The translations under genes and the position numbers were made by a program. Under the pieces are notes generated by a model that ran no database searches, was not told the origin of the DNA, and saw only the letters and a list, made by a program, of their open reading frames with translations. From positions 154,801 through 218,800 of the forward strand of contig JAGRNT010000003.1 in assembly GCA_020440605.1 (NCBI GenBank): a stretch of 64,000 nt of DNA, given 5' to 3'. Source of the stretch: a bacterium. GTDB taxonomy: Bacteria; 4484-113; JAFGCY01. Position 1 is the first letter of the stretch. Every line of letters starts with the position of its first letter. Positions 1-7,579 of the stretch are shown here, piece by piece.

Positions 1-240
1 TTCTATGTCGTCAACGTCGAAGCCGAAGCGCGGCTGTACCTGCTTCTGCACCAGTTCCAGCCCGCCGTGCAGAGCCAGCGTGCACTGGCCGGTGTGGAAG
101 GTCACCCAGCTCTCCGCGGAGTAGTCCGCGCTGTCCGCCGGCCAGCAGAGCTCGAGTCCGAGCCGGTCGCGGTAGAACTCCACGGCTGCTGCCATGTCCT
201 GAACGTAGATGATGATTTCGCTGATGCCACCGAGTGCCAT
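1..240 (-). CDS. VOC (glyoxalase/bleomycin-resistance) family protein, C-terminus cut off by window edge
   Basis: Reading leftward from ATG at 240, 80 codons run to the window edge without a stop. The product starts MALGGISEIIIYVQDM, followed by AAVEFYRDRLGLEL, the usual first beta-strand and helix of a vicinal-oxygen-chelate module. GGAGGA lies about 5 nt upstream of the ATG, which fixes the start. VOC proteins include glyoxalase I, extradiol dioxygenases and drug-binding proteins, and the visible part does not separate these. The C-terminal half, where further metal ligands would be, is outside the window. Family assignment is fairly safe; function is unknown. Confidence 0.75.
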   Translation of the reverse strand, partial: MALGGISEIIIYVQDMAAAVEFYRDRLGLELCWPADSADYSAESWVTFHTGQCTLALHGGLELVQKQVQPRFGFDVDDIE

Positions 241-287
241 GCAGTTCCTCCAGTCGCTAGGGCTATCCCGCCATTCTAGGCCACGGC

Positions 288-2177
288 TCAGTTCATCGGG
301 AACTCATCCTCGGGATAGCTGGCCAGCCGCCAGATCTGGAAGTAGCGCTTGTTGAGGTCCGAGCTCGGGTTGCCCGGCGGCATCGTGCCATTCTGGATGC
401 GGGCATTGCAGGCGCTGCCGGTATTGGCAACCTCCGTCAGGGTGCGCAGCGGCGGGTCGACAGCCGTCTGGCTGTCCGGCCTGTGGCAGCTCGTGCATGA
501 ATTGCTGACGTAGCTGGCTGCCCAGTTGTCCCAGGTCGGTCCTCCGGCCTTGAATTCAGTCTCAACGTTCCCGATGAACCCGTCAATACCGGAGATCGTG
601 AACAGGTAGAACGAATCCCCCTTGTAGACGAGGCTGTTCACACGGGCGTAGTAGGTACCTTCCACAAGTCCGGTGACCTCGAAACTGCCATCGGAGCCGG
701 AGTATGCCGTTGCCACAACCGGAGCGGCATTGATGTCATAGACGTCCACGCGGATGCCCGGGATCCCGTACAGGGTACCGTTGTCATCCCAGACCACCTT
801 GCCGAAACCTGAATGCTCCGGCGGAGGTGCGGTACCCGTGAAGTCAATCCCGTTCTCATTGGCATTGCCGAGGTTGACGAGTCGTACGACCGGGTTGAAT
901 GTCCACTTGCCGAGCGCTGGCTTGAGGTCATACTGCGCAGGCGCCAGATTCGAGAAGCTGTAGTTGCCGTTGACATCCGTGAAGGCCAGCCGGAATCCCG
1001 GGGTCAGGGTGATGGCCACGCCCGCCACGGGGTTGCTGCCGTCATTGATATTGCCGCTGATTGCATAGCTGGGCTGGCCGCCGGTGGATTCGAAGTCCAC
1101 CCCGCCGACGTCGGTACCGCTCACGTTGACATTCTCCGAGGCCGGGTTGAAGGTATAGCCGGCCTGCAGCGGGTCCACGCTGTAACTGCCGTTGGCAATG
1201 CCCTCGAAGCTGTATTCACCGTCAGCGCCGGAGACCGTTGTCATAATCGCACCGGGGTTGAGCGTGATTGAGATACCCGGCACGCCGACACCGTCAGCCG
1301 TCGCCACCCGGCCGCTGATGTCGATCCGGGTGCCCGTGAAGTCAATGTCCTGCACCGCACCGCTCACATTCACATTCTGCGTCGGCGGGGAATAGCTGAC
1401 ATTCATGCTCTGTGGCTCGAAGCTGTACATCCCCGCAGTCGGCAGCCCGATCAGGAAACTGCCGTCCACATCCGTGACCAGAGTGACATTGTCCGGGTTG
1501 GGGCTGACGAAGATGAACTGACTGGCCAGCGGCTCGCCATGTTCGTCGAGGATCGTACCGCTGACGCTGTGGTCGTAGATCACATCGTTGTCAAAACGCA
1601 CGGAGAGAGATTTCACGGTCGCCGAGCTGCCGCCGCTGGTCAGCACCGCCACGTAGAACTGCGTGAGGCTGTTGAGGTACAGGCCCTCCGGCAGATCGTA
1701 GCTGGCCGGGCCGTCCGTCGGGCTCTGCCACTGCCAGCGGCCGGCCTGGTAGTCGCTCACCGCCACATAGGCCACGCTGCCCGGATTGCAGGTGATGTCC
1801 ACGCTCAGGCGCTCGGGCTGGTATCCGCCTGTGTTGAAGGCGTAGAGCGCCCAGGCTGTTTCCGCAGTCATACTGGGCAGTACGATGCTGTTGTTCGGAA
1901 ACAGGCAGTTAGGGCTGGCATTGAAGATCCCGTTGCCGTTGTAGGACACGATGTTCGTGAAGCTCAGATTGCGATCCGGCTGGGACTGCGGATCGCCGAG
2001 CGGTAGCCCGGGAAGCTGCCCCGTTTCCAGACGCTCATGCGCCGGCAGCGGACTGCTGGCTGCCGTCAGCTCCGGCTGTCCGTTGCCGCCTCCGCAGGCG
2101 GCAAGGCACAGGAGCGTGATACTCAGCAGGGCAGCGCTCAGCTGCCGCTTAGTGGACGTGTCCAGCACTGGCTTCAT
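288..2177 (-). CDS. Lipoprotein with carboxypeptidase-regulatory-like repeats and a C-terminal haem-binding (CxxCH) domain
   Basis: 629 aa. The ATG at 2177 is chosen because AGGAG lies 8 nt upstream; an in-frame start 33 nt further out has no ribosome site. A signal peptide ends in lipobox LAAC, so the protein should be lipid anchored outside the cytoplasm. The middle holds at least four beta-sandwich repeats of the CarboxypepD_reg type (for example SGRVATADGVGVPGIS followed by GADGEYSFEGIANGSY). The last ~80 residues contain CTSCH at 561-565 and a later Met in NGTMPPG (Met599) that could be the sixth iron ligand, as in small c-type cytochromes. No cytochrome maturation genes are nearby. An electron-transfer or sensing role at the surface is inference. 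Confidence 0.75.
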   Translation of the reverse strand: MKPVLDTSTKRQLSAALLSITLLCLAACGGGNGQPELTAASSPLPAHERLETGQLPGLPLGDPQSQPDRNLSFTNIVSYNGNGIFNASPNCLFPNNSIVLPSMTAETAWALYAFNTGGYQPERLSVDITCNPGSVAYVAVSDYQAGRWQWQSPTDGPASYDLPEGLYLNSLTQFYVAVLTSGGSSATVKSLSVRFDNDVIYDHSVSGTILDEHGEPLASQFIFVSPNPDNVTLVTDVDGSFLIGLPTAGMYSFEPQSMNVSYSPPTQNVNVSGAVQDIDFTGTRIDISGRVATADGVGVPGISITLNPGAIMTTVSGADGEYSFEGIANGSYSVDPLQAGYTFNPASENVNVSGTDVGGVDFESTGGQPSYAISGNINDGSNPVAGVAITLTPGFRLAFTDVNGNYSFSNLAPAQYDLKPALGKWTFNPVVRLVNLGNANENGIDFTGTAPPPEHSGFGKVVWDDNGTLYGIPGIRVDVYDINAAPVVATAYSGSDGSFEVTGLVEGTYYARVNSLVYKGDSFYLFTISGIDGFIGNVETEFKAGGPTWDNWAASYVSNSCTSCHRPDSQTAVDPPLRTLTEVANTGSACNARIQNGTMPPGNPSSDLNKRYFQIWRLASYPEDEFPMN

Positions 2178-2218
2178 CGCAGAATCTCCTGGGATTAAAA
2201 GGTCCGGCAATCACATCC

Positions 2219-2240
2219 CTCAGTGTTCGCACGCACTGAG
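2219..2240 (-). other. Hairpin in the leader of the haem lipoprotein gene
   Basis: CTCAGTG and CACTGAG form a perfect 7-bp stem with an 8-nt loop between the ArsR gene end and the lipoprotein start. No T-run follows on the minus strand, so it is not a standard terminator. It may be a leader structure or a weak 3' end for the upstream operon. Confidence 0.4.
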
Positions 2241-2308
2241 CGGCATGAAAGCATACCAAAACCGCAACCAGCTTTTATACCCGGATTTAACCTGCGAAAC
2301 CGCAGTGT

Positions 2309-2629
2309 TCAGTCGTCTTCCACCAGTCTCGCCAGATCCTCCAGCTTGTCGCTCCAGAAGCGTTCATAGCGTCGTACCCACTGCTGGACCTCCTGCAGAG
2401 GCAGGGGCCGCACATGCTGCCAGCGCTCACGGCCACGCGTGCGCTCCTCCAGCAGGCCGGCCTCACGCAGGATCCGCACATGCCGGCTGACGGCCGGGCG
2501 GCTGATCTCGGGAAAGTGGGCCGCCAGGTCCGTGGCCCGCATCGGTCCATGTTCCAGCAGGCAGTCGAGGATCTCGCGGCGGGTGCCATCCGCCAGGGCC
2601 CGGTAGGTGTTGTCCGTCTGCATGCTCAT
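2309..2629 (-). CDS. ArsR-family winged-helix transcriptional regulator
   Basis: 106 aa. The N-terminal two thirds is a typical ArsR winged helix: YRALADGTRREILDCLLEHG, then ATDLAAHFPEISRPAVSRHV (recognition helix) and LREAGLLEERTRGRERW (wing). No metal-binding cysteine pair is seen, so it belongs to the non-metal ArsR class often found beside SRPBCC (AHSA1-like) genes. Its ATG overlaps the TGA of the upstream SRPBCC gene by 4 nt, so it is the last gene of a translationally coupled four-gene operon. The dyad upstream of the first gene (4363-4382) is the obvious candidate autoregulatory site. Confidence 0.9.
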   Translation of the reverse strand: MSMQTDNTYRALADGTRREILDCLLEHGPMRATDLAAHFPEISRPAVSRHVRILREAGLLEERTRGRERWQHVRPLPLQEVQQWVRRYERFWSDKLEDLARLVEDD

Positions 2630-3117
2630 GCCCGGGCTCCCTCTTCATTTTCCAGGCGCTGCAGATAGGGAGCCTGGACCCAGCAGTGGTGGTAGACGGA
2701 ATAGGCGTCTACCTGGAACTGCGCCAGCTTCTCGAATCCGCTGTGCACCAGCCGCACCAGGGTGGTGCCAGCCTCTTCCTCCAGCGAGATCTGCACTTCC
2801 GTGCTGTCCGGCCAGAGCCGACCATCCTCATGCAGGACGCGCCAGCTCATGCGCACCAGACGCTGCTCCTCAATCTGCAGGACTCGTCCGAAGACCAGCA
2901 GGCGCTCGGCTTCAGTGCTGCCGCTGCTGTCTATCAGCATTCTGCCTCCCGGCCGGGCCTGCCAGTTGAGCATGTTCATCCAGCTGCGCATGCCCTCGGC
3001 CGTGCCGATGATCCGCCAGATCCGCTCCGGCGTGGCCCGGATGCTGCGGCTGACGCTGACCGTGAACTGCTCGCTTGATTCGTCAATATTGCCGGGGAAG
3101 GGCTGGCCAGCGCTCAC
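2626..3117 (-). CDS. SRPBCC / AHSA1-like domain protein
   Basis: 163 aa, GTG start overlapping the upstream TGA by 4 nt. The pattern 'SVSRSIRATPERIWRIIGTAEGMRSWMN ... GGRMLI ... RVLQIEEQRLVRMSW ... TLVRLVHSGFEKL' is characteristic of the START-like AHSA1 group, which forms a helix-grip pocket for hydrophobic ligands. It is clearly related to the product at 3890-4342 (shared GMRSW, PGGR and HSGFEKL/HTGFEKL), so the operon holds two diverged copies around an ankyrin gene. No catalytic residues can be named. A ligand-binding role linked to the ArsR regulator is inferred from context. Confidence 0.85.
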   Translation of the reverse strand: MSAGQPFPGNIDESSEQFTVSVSRSIRATPERIWRIIGTAEGMRSWMNMLNWQARPGGRMLIDSSGSTEAERLLVFGRVLQIEEQRLVRMSWRVLHEDGRLWPDSTEVQISLEEEAGTTLVRLVHSGFEKLAQFQVDAYSVYHHCWVQAPYLQRLENEEGARA

Positions 3118-3890
3118 TGACTGGCCTCCCCGCTGATGCCAAGCTCTTCAGCGCTGCGGCCGCCATGCTGGCGCAGGATGGCAACGATCGCCGGATTTTC
3201 GCCGCGCTGCATTGACCAGTCCAGCGCGGTCTTGCCGCGGCTGACGAAGTTCGGGTCCGCGCCCTGTTCCAGCAGCCAGACAGTCATTTCGGACTGATGC
3301 CAGCCGGCCGCCCCGCCCAGGGCCCAGTCGTAGTCCTGCCCGCCGCCATGCTCCACGAGCAGCTCGGCTATGTCCACACTTCCGGAGATCGCGGCATGGA
3401 ACATCATCGGAATTCCATGTGCGCCCGGTCTCGCCGCCAGGCCCGGGTCCCGCATGAGGAAGCCGCGCAGGCCCTCCAGCTGTCCGAGCATCACCGCGCA
3501 GTGCACAGTGTAGGGGGCTCCGCTGCCCAGCAGGAACTCCGCGATCCCGCGGTTGGCAACATGGCTCGCAGCCTCGATCCCCGCCTCATCCGTGCTGCGG
3601 TTGCGGGCATTCACGAGCCGCGGCTCCCGCGCGAGCTGCTCGCGTACCTGCTCCAGGCTGAAGTGGCAGGGTCCGACGAAGCCGGAGATCAGCTCCTGGT
3701 TGGCAGCTTCCCAGTCCGGGTCGACAGCGAAATTGCCGCCGATGGCTGCACTGCCTTTGCTGACAAATTTCTCAGGTGTCATTGTTTCTTCCTTGATCAT
3801 GCTCTGTGCTGCAGCACTGCCACCCAGAAGCGGGATGGCGAGCGCTGCCAGGCTGAGTTTCCTGATGAAGTCCCGCCGGCTGCCTGCCAT
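3114..3890 (-). CDS. Tat-exported ankyrin-repeat protein
   Basis: 258 aa. The N-terminus MAGSRRDFIRKLSLAALAIPLL has a twin-arginine motif (SRRDFIRK) before a hydrophobic stretch and an AAAQ cleavage site, so export of a folded protein by Tat is expected. The C-terminal ~150 residues form ankyrin-type repeats, for example 'GIPMMFHAAISGSVDIAELLVEHGG' and 'GADPNFVSRGKTALDWSMQRG'. ATG at 3890 overlaps the upstream stop by 1 nt, and the stop overlaps the next GTG by 4 nt. Ankyrin repeats bind proteins; the partner is unknown. Placement between two SRPBCC genes under ArsR control is unusual. Confidence 0.85.
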   Translation of the reverse strand: MAGSRRDFIRKLSLAALAIPLLGGSAAAQSMIKEETMTPEKFVSKGSAAIGGNFAVDPDWEAANQELISGFVGPCHFSLEQVREQLAREPRLVNARNRSTDEAGIEAASHVANRGIAEFLLGSGAPYTVHCAVMLGQLEGLRGFLMRDPGLAARPGAHGIPMMFHAAISGSVDIAELLVEHGGGQDYDWALGGAAGWHQSEMTVWLLEQGADPNFVSRGKTALDWSMQRGENPAIVAILRQHGGRSAEELGISGEASQ

Positions 3891-4342
3891 CAGGACTGCT
3901 CCGCCAGCGCAGCAAGCCCTGCCAGCACATCACGGCTGGTCCAGCCCGTGACATAGCCCTCCAGTTCGCGGGCGGCATCCGGCAGCTTCTCGAAGCCCGT
4001 GTGGCTGAGCCGTACCATGCAGCCGGTCTCCTGTTCCGCGAGGCTGATGCTGATCACGGTCGGCTCCGGCCAGGCTATCAAGGTGCCCGTGTCGAACTCC
4101 TGCCAGCTGAAGCAGATCCGCTGCAGCGGCGTAAGTTCCAGCACATTGCCGAACATCAGCCAGCGCGTGCCATCGTGCGTCACATCAAACAGCACCCGTC
4201 CGCCGGGCTGTGCCTCGAAGGTCCGCGGGCCCAGCCAGCTCCGCATCCCGTCCTCGCTGGAGATGATTGCCCAGATCCGGCTGGCCGGCGCCTTGATCAT
4301 GCGCTCCAGCTCCACTGCCATCGCCTGCCTGCTACTGTCCAT
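3890..4342 (-). CDS. SRPBCC / AHSA1-like domain protein, first gene of the ArsR operon
   Basis: 150 aa with the AHSA1 layout: 'VELERMIKAPASRIWAIISS' (first strand and helix), GMRSWLGP, PGGRVLFDV, 'NVLELTPLQRICFSW', 'VRLSHTGFEKLP' (C-terminal helix). It is the promoter-proximal gene; GGAGCGG is close to the ATG. The palindrome 21-40 nt upstream of the ATG makes ArsR control likely. It is a paralogue of the product at 2626-3117. The ligand is unknown. Confidence 0.85.
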   Translation of the reverse strand: MDSSRQAMAVELERMIKAPASRIWAIISSEDGMRSWLGPRTFEAQPGGRVLFDVTHDGTRWLMFGNVLELTPLQRICFSWQEFDTGTLIAWPEPTVISISLAEQETGCMVRLSHTGFEKLPDAARELEGYVTGWTSRDVLAGLAALAEQS

Positions 4343-4362
4343 GGTTCCGCTCCTGAATGGTT

Positions 4363-4382
4363 ATGTAACCATACTGTTACAT
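4363..4382. promoter_or_regulatory. Probable ArsR operator (20-bp dyad)
   Basis: ATGTAAC-N6-GTTACAT, 7-bp perfect arms, lies 21-40 nt upstream of the first gene of the SRPBCC-ankyrin-SRPBCC-ArsR operon. Its size, symmetry and position are those expected of an autoregulatory ArsR-family operator overlapping the promoter/start region. The regulator assignment is inferred from proximity. Confidence 0.65.
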
Positions 4383-4512
4383 ATTTATCGCAGGAATGCA
4401 AGCCGCTGCTGAGATTCAGTCCCATTGCGCAAAAGTCCGCTGGAATGCTAGACTGCTGCAGGGCGTGTAAAGGATCACCGCCTGTACTTAACTACGTCTG
4501 TAGAGGGACAAC

Positions 4513-7443
4513 ATGCAGGGACTGTTTGGGAGAATCGGGGCTGGCATCATCCTCGCACTTGCACTTTCCGCCTGTGGCGGCAACGGCATGCAAGCGGATC
4601 TGACACAGACACCGCAGAGCGGTACCACCAGGGACATCAGCGCGGAGCTGCGCCGCCTCGAGCAGCTGGAAGCACCGGAAGGCGTTGCCAGCGAGGATTT
4701 CGAGCTGCTGCGCAATGAACTGCGCCGCCTGCTTGAGCAGTATGCCGATGGCAAGGTGGTCGCCAAGGCCCCCGGAGCCGCCCATGGCAAGGTTGACGAC
4801 TTCACGCTGAGCGTGCTCTCCGGTGGCGAGGCCCACATGGAATGGAGCTACTTCAACCGTGGTGACTACGACCAGAACAGCGAGGTCAATGTCTCCGACC
4901 TGACGCCTGTCGGACGCTGGCTGGGCAGCAATCCCGGCGGTGCGGACTGGAACAAGGCCTCCGTTGCCGACGGCGACCGCAACAGCGAGGTCAATCTCGC
5001 GGATGTCACTCCGATCGGCCAGAACTTCCTGATGAGCGTGAAGGGCTACCGCCTGCTGCAGGCCGCCAGCGCTGACAGCACGGACTGGAGCGTCGTGGCC
5101 GAGCTGCAGTTCTCCGAGGGCGAGATCGGCGCAGGTGATCCCCGCCAGCGCTTCAGCTATGAACTTGGCAATCCGCAGAACGGGATGTTCTACTGCGTCG
5201 CGCCCTTCAATGCCGATGGCCTCGGTGCGCCCAGCGAGCCCGTGCAGTACCAGGCGCCGAAGCCCAAGGTCAGTTCCGTCAGTCCGCTGAGCGTCTCCGA
5301 GGGCAGCAGCTTCAGCTTCACAGCCTCCGTGTCCGGAACGGTAACGGACTGGCTGTGGGAGTTTGAAAGCGGGATCACTCCGGCCAGCAGCCAGGAGCAG
5401 AATCCGCAGGTGAGCGCCGGCGCAGCCGGTGTCCACAGTGGCAAGCTGACGGTTGGCAACAGCTATGGCAGCACTGAGTACAGCTTCAACTTCATCGTCA
5501 AGGCCAACCAGGCACCCAATGCCCAGCTGCAGCTTTCCCCGCCCTCCGGCAGCGCACCGCTGAATGTCACCCTGGACGCCGGAGCCAGCACCGACAGTGA
5601 CGGCGAGATCAGCAGCTATGAGTGGGACTTCGACGGCGACGGCAGCTATGAGCAGACCACCGGCCTGCTGCAGCCCTCCGTGCAGCATACCTATACCGAG
5701 CAGGGCAGCTACAACCCGGCGGTCCGGGTCACTGACAATCTCGGTGCCAGCAGCGTGCGCAGTGTCCCGCTCAGCGTCGGCGCCGCGCTCGAGGGCAGCT
5801 GGAACCTGATGGTCTGGATCGCCGCTGACAACAACCTCGCGGACTTCGGCGCGGAGGACATTGAGGAGCTGGAGCAGTTCGGCAGCGATGAGAACATCAA
5901 CATCCTCGTGGGCTACGACATCGACCCGACCTGGATGTGGCAGCCCTATGCCGGTACGGACAAGGTGCACTTCATCAGGGTGGTGAAGGACACCACACCC
6001 TTCTCGATCAACACGACTGGAGACCCCGCCAACCAGAGCTTCCCGCGCAGCGGCTACAACAGCGCATCCCCCGCCAATGTCCGCAGCTTCGTGGACTGGT
6101 GCAATGCCAACTTCCCCGCCGAGCATTCCTGCCTCGTGCTCTGGGACCACGGCAACGGCTGGCGGCTGGGCGGAAGCGGTGAGCGCCCGGTGAGCAGCAT
6201 CGGCCCACAGCCGGAACCGCTGCGCAGCGTCAACCCGCTCAACAGCCGCCCCAAGCCGCGTTCGCGGGAGGAACTGCGTGGGATCCGTCCGCAGATCATG
6301 ACCCGCGATGCCAGCGGCGTGCTGGCTGACGACTCCGACGGTCCGCTGGACATCACGAGCAATGCCTCGATCGTGGCTGCGCTGAGCGGCCTGCACTTTG
6401 ACATCATCGCCTTTGACGCCTGCAACATGGGGCATGTCGAGGCCCTTTACGAATACAGTCCGCTCTGTGACTGGCTGGTTGCCAGCGAGCTGCTGGTGCC
6501 CGGGCCAGGCTATGCCTACGACCGCCTGCTGCAGAAATGGCAGCAGAACTTCCCGGCCAGCGCGGAGGCGGTTGGCAGCTTCTTCGTCGACGGAGTGATC
6601 GATGAATACGGCTCGGACTTCTGGGACGTGAACCATGCCGTGTTCGAAAGCGGTCAGATCGTCAGCCTCGTGGATGAACTCGCGGATCTCGCCGCGGCCG
6701 TGACCGCCAATGCCAGTGCGGAATCCAGCGCCTTCAAGAATGCGATGAACAGCAGCTTCGAGCCGCTGGACGGTGACGGCGTGCGCGACCTGCAGGCCTT
6801 CCTGACGAACTACGCCGCGCAGTCCTCAAACTCCACGATTGATACTGCGATCAGCGCCGCCCAGGGCAGCGTGCAGTCCAGCATCAGTTACTTCCGCCAG
6901 AGCAAGTCGCCGAATTCCCAGGGCCTGGGGATTTACCTGCCCGGTCCGAGCTTCTTCAGCGCCGGCCTGCAGGCGGAGTACGACCAGCTGGCCTTTGACG
7001 ATGCGACCGGCTGGCTGGCGATGCTGAAGGCCATCGGCATTGAGGGCGGCGGAGGTGGCGGCATCCAGCTGGACTGGGAACCCGGCGACCGGGTGGAGAT
7101 CAGCTGGACCCAGCCCTCGGACGACATGGACCTCTATATCTACGAGCCCAACGGCGCCTACAGCGCGGCCTTCGACGGGCCGGCGCTGATCAGCAACAAC
7201 CTCACCGCCAGCGGTGACAGCGCGGACATCGGCCCCCATGAATGGCTGAAGCTCAAGAACACGGCGCAGAATGGCCCATATGAGCTGGACATCGTCTTCT
7301 ATGACAGCTTCAGCATCAGCACAGTGATGGTCAATGTGCGGCTCTATGATTCGAGCGGAACTCTCAAGGATGACATCGGCCTGGTACCGATGCTCTATCC
7401 CGGCTATTACGTGGAAGCCTATTGCACCCTGACGCTCAACTGA
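4513..7443 (+). CDS. Lipoprotein with dockerin-like pair, two PKD domains and a clostripain (peptidase C11) domain
   Basis: 976 aa. GAGGG lies 6 nt before the ATG. The signal peptide ends in lipobox LSAC. Dockerin-like calcium loops occur at ~118 (DYDQNSEVNVSDLTP) and ~153 (DGDRNSEVNLADVTPIG), inserted in an FN3-like segment. Two PKD-type beta domains follow (~240-335 and ~337-425, with 'WDFDGDGSYEQTT'). The C11 domain begins near 'WNLMVWIAADNNLADFG'. The catalytic pair is visible: His546 in LWDHGNGW and Cys637 in AFDACNMG. A C-terminal beta domain has DDMDLYIYEPNG. Clostripain relatives are Cys proteases cleaving after basic residues. A lipid-anchored surface protease is the best reading. 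Confidence 0.88.
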   Translation: MQGLFGRIGAGIILALALSACGGNGMQADLTQTPQSGTTRDISAELRRLEQLEAPEGVASEDFELLRNELRRLLEQYADGKVVAKAPGAAHGKVDDFTLSVLSGGEAHMEWSYFNRGDYDQNSEVNVSDLTPVGRWLGSNPGGADWNKASVADGDRNSEVNLADVTPIGQNFLMSVKGYRLLQAASADSTDWSVVAELQFSEGEIGAGDPRQRFSYELGNPQNGMFYCVAPFNADGLGAPSEPVQYQAPKPKVSSVSPLSVSEGSSFSFTASVSGTVTDWLWEFESGITPASSQEQNPQVSAGAAGVHSGKLTVGNSYGSTEYSFNFIVKANQAPNAQLQLSPPSGSAPLNVTLDAGASTDSDGEISSYEWDFDGDGSYEQTTGLLQPSVQHTYTEQGSYNPAVRVTDNLGASSVRSVPLSVGAALEGSWNLMVWIAADNNLADFGAEDIEELEQFGSDENINILVGYDIDPTWMWQPYAGTDKVHFIRVVKDTTPFSINTTGDPANQSFPRSGYNSASPANVRSFVDWCNANFPAEHSCLVLWDHGNGWRLGGSGERPVSSIGPQPEPLRSVNPLNSRPKPRSREELRGIRPQIMTRDASGVLADDSDGPLDITSNASIVAALSGLHFDIIAFDACNMGHVEALYEYSPLCDWLVASELLVPGPGYAYDRLLQKWQQNFPASAEAVGSFFVDGVIDEYGSDFWDVNHAVFESGQIVSLVDELADLAAAVTANASAESSAFKNAMNSSFEPLDGDGVRDLQAFLTNYAAQSSNSTIDTAISAAQGSVQSSISYFRQSKSPNSQGLGIYLPGPSFFSAGLQAEYDQLAFDDATGWLAMLKAIGIEGGGGGGIQLDWEPGDRVEISWTQPSDDMDLYIYEPNGAYSAAFDGPALISNNLTASGDSADIGPHEWLKLKNTAQNGPYELDIVFYDSFSISTVMVNVRLYDSSGTLKDDIGLVPMLYPGYYVEAYCTLTLN

Positions 7444-7579
7444 GACAGGCTGAACAATCCAGTACATAACCGGGTCTCAGAACTGCTGGGTGGCGGCTGA
7501 ATGCGCCTGCACCCCGAGCTGATAACAGTATGAATTGATTTGATTGATGCAGGTGGGAAGCCTGAATGGGAGTTGCAAG

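Noticed and set aside
4492..6636. Long open frame of 714 codons antisense to the clostripain-type lipoprotein
   Set aside because: It lies opposite a gene with signal peptide, domains and active site. High G/C third positions produce long antisense frames; its product has no domain and low-complexity Val/Ala/Gly/His composition.
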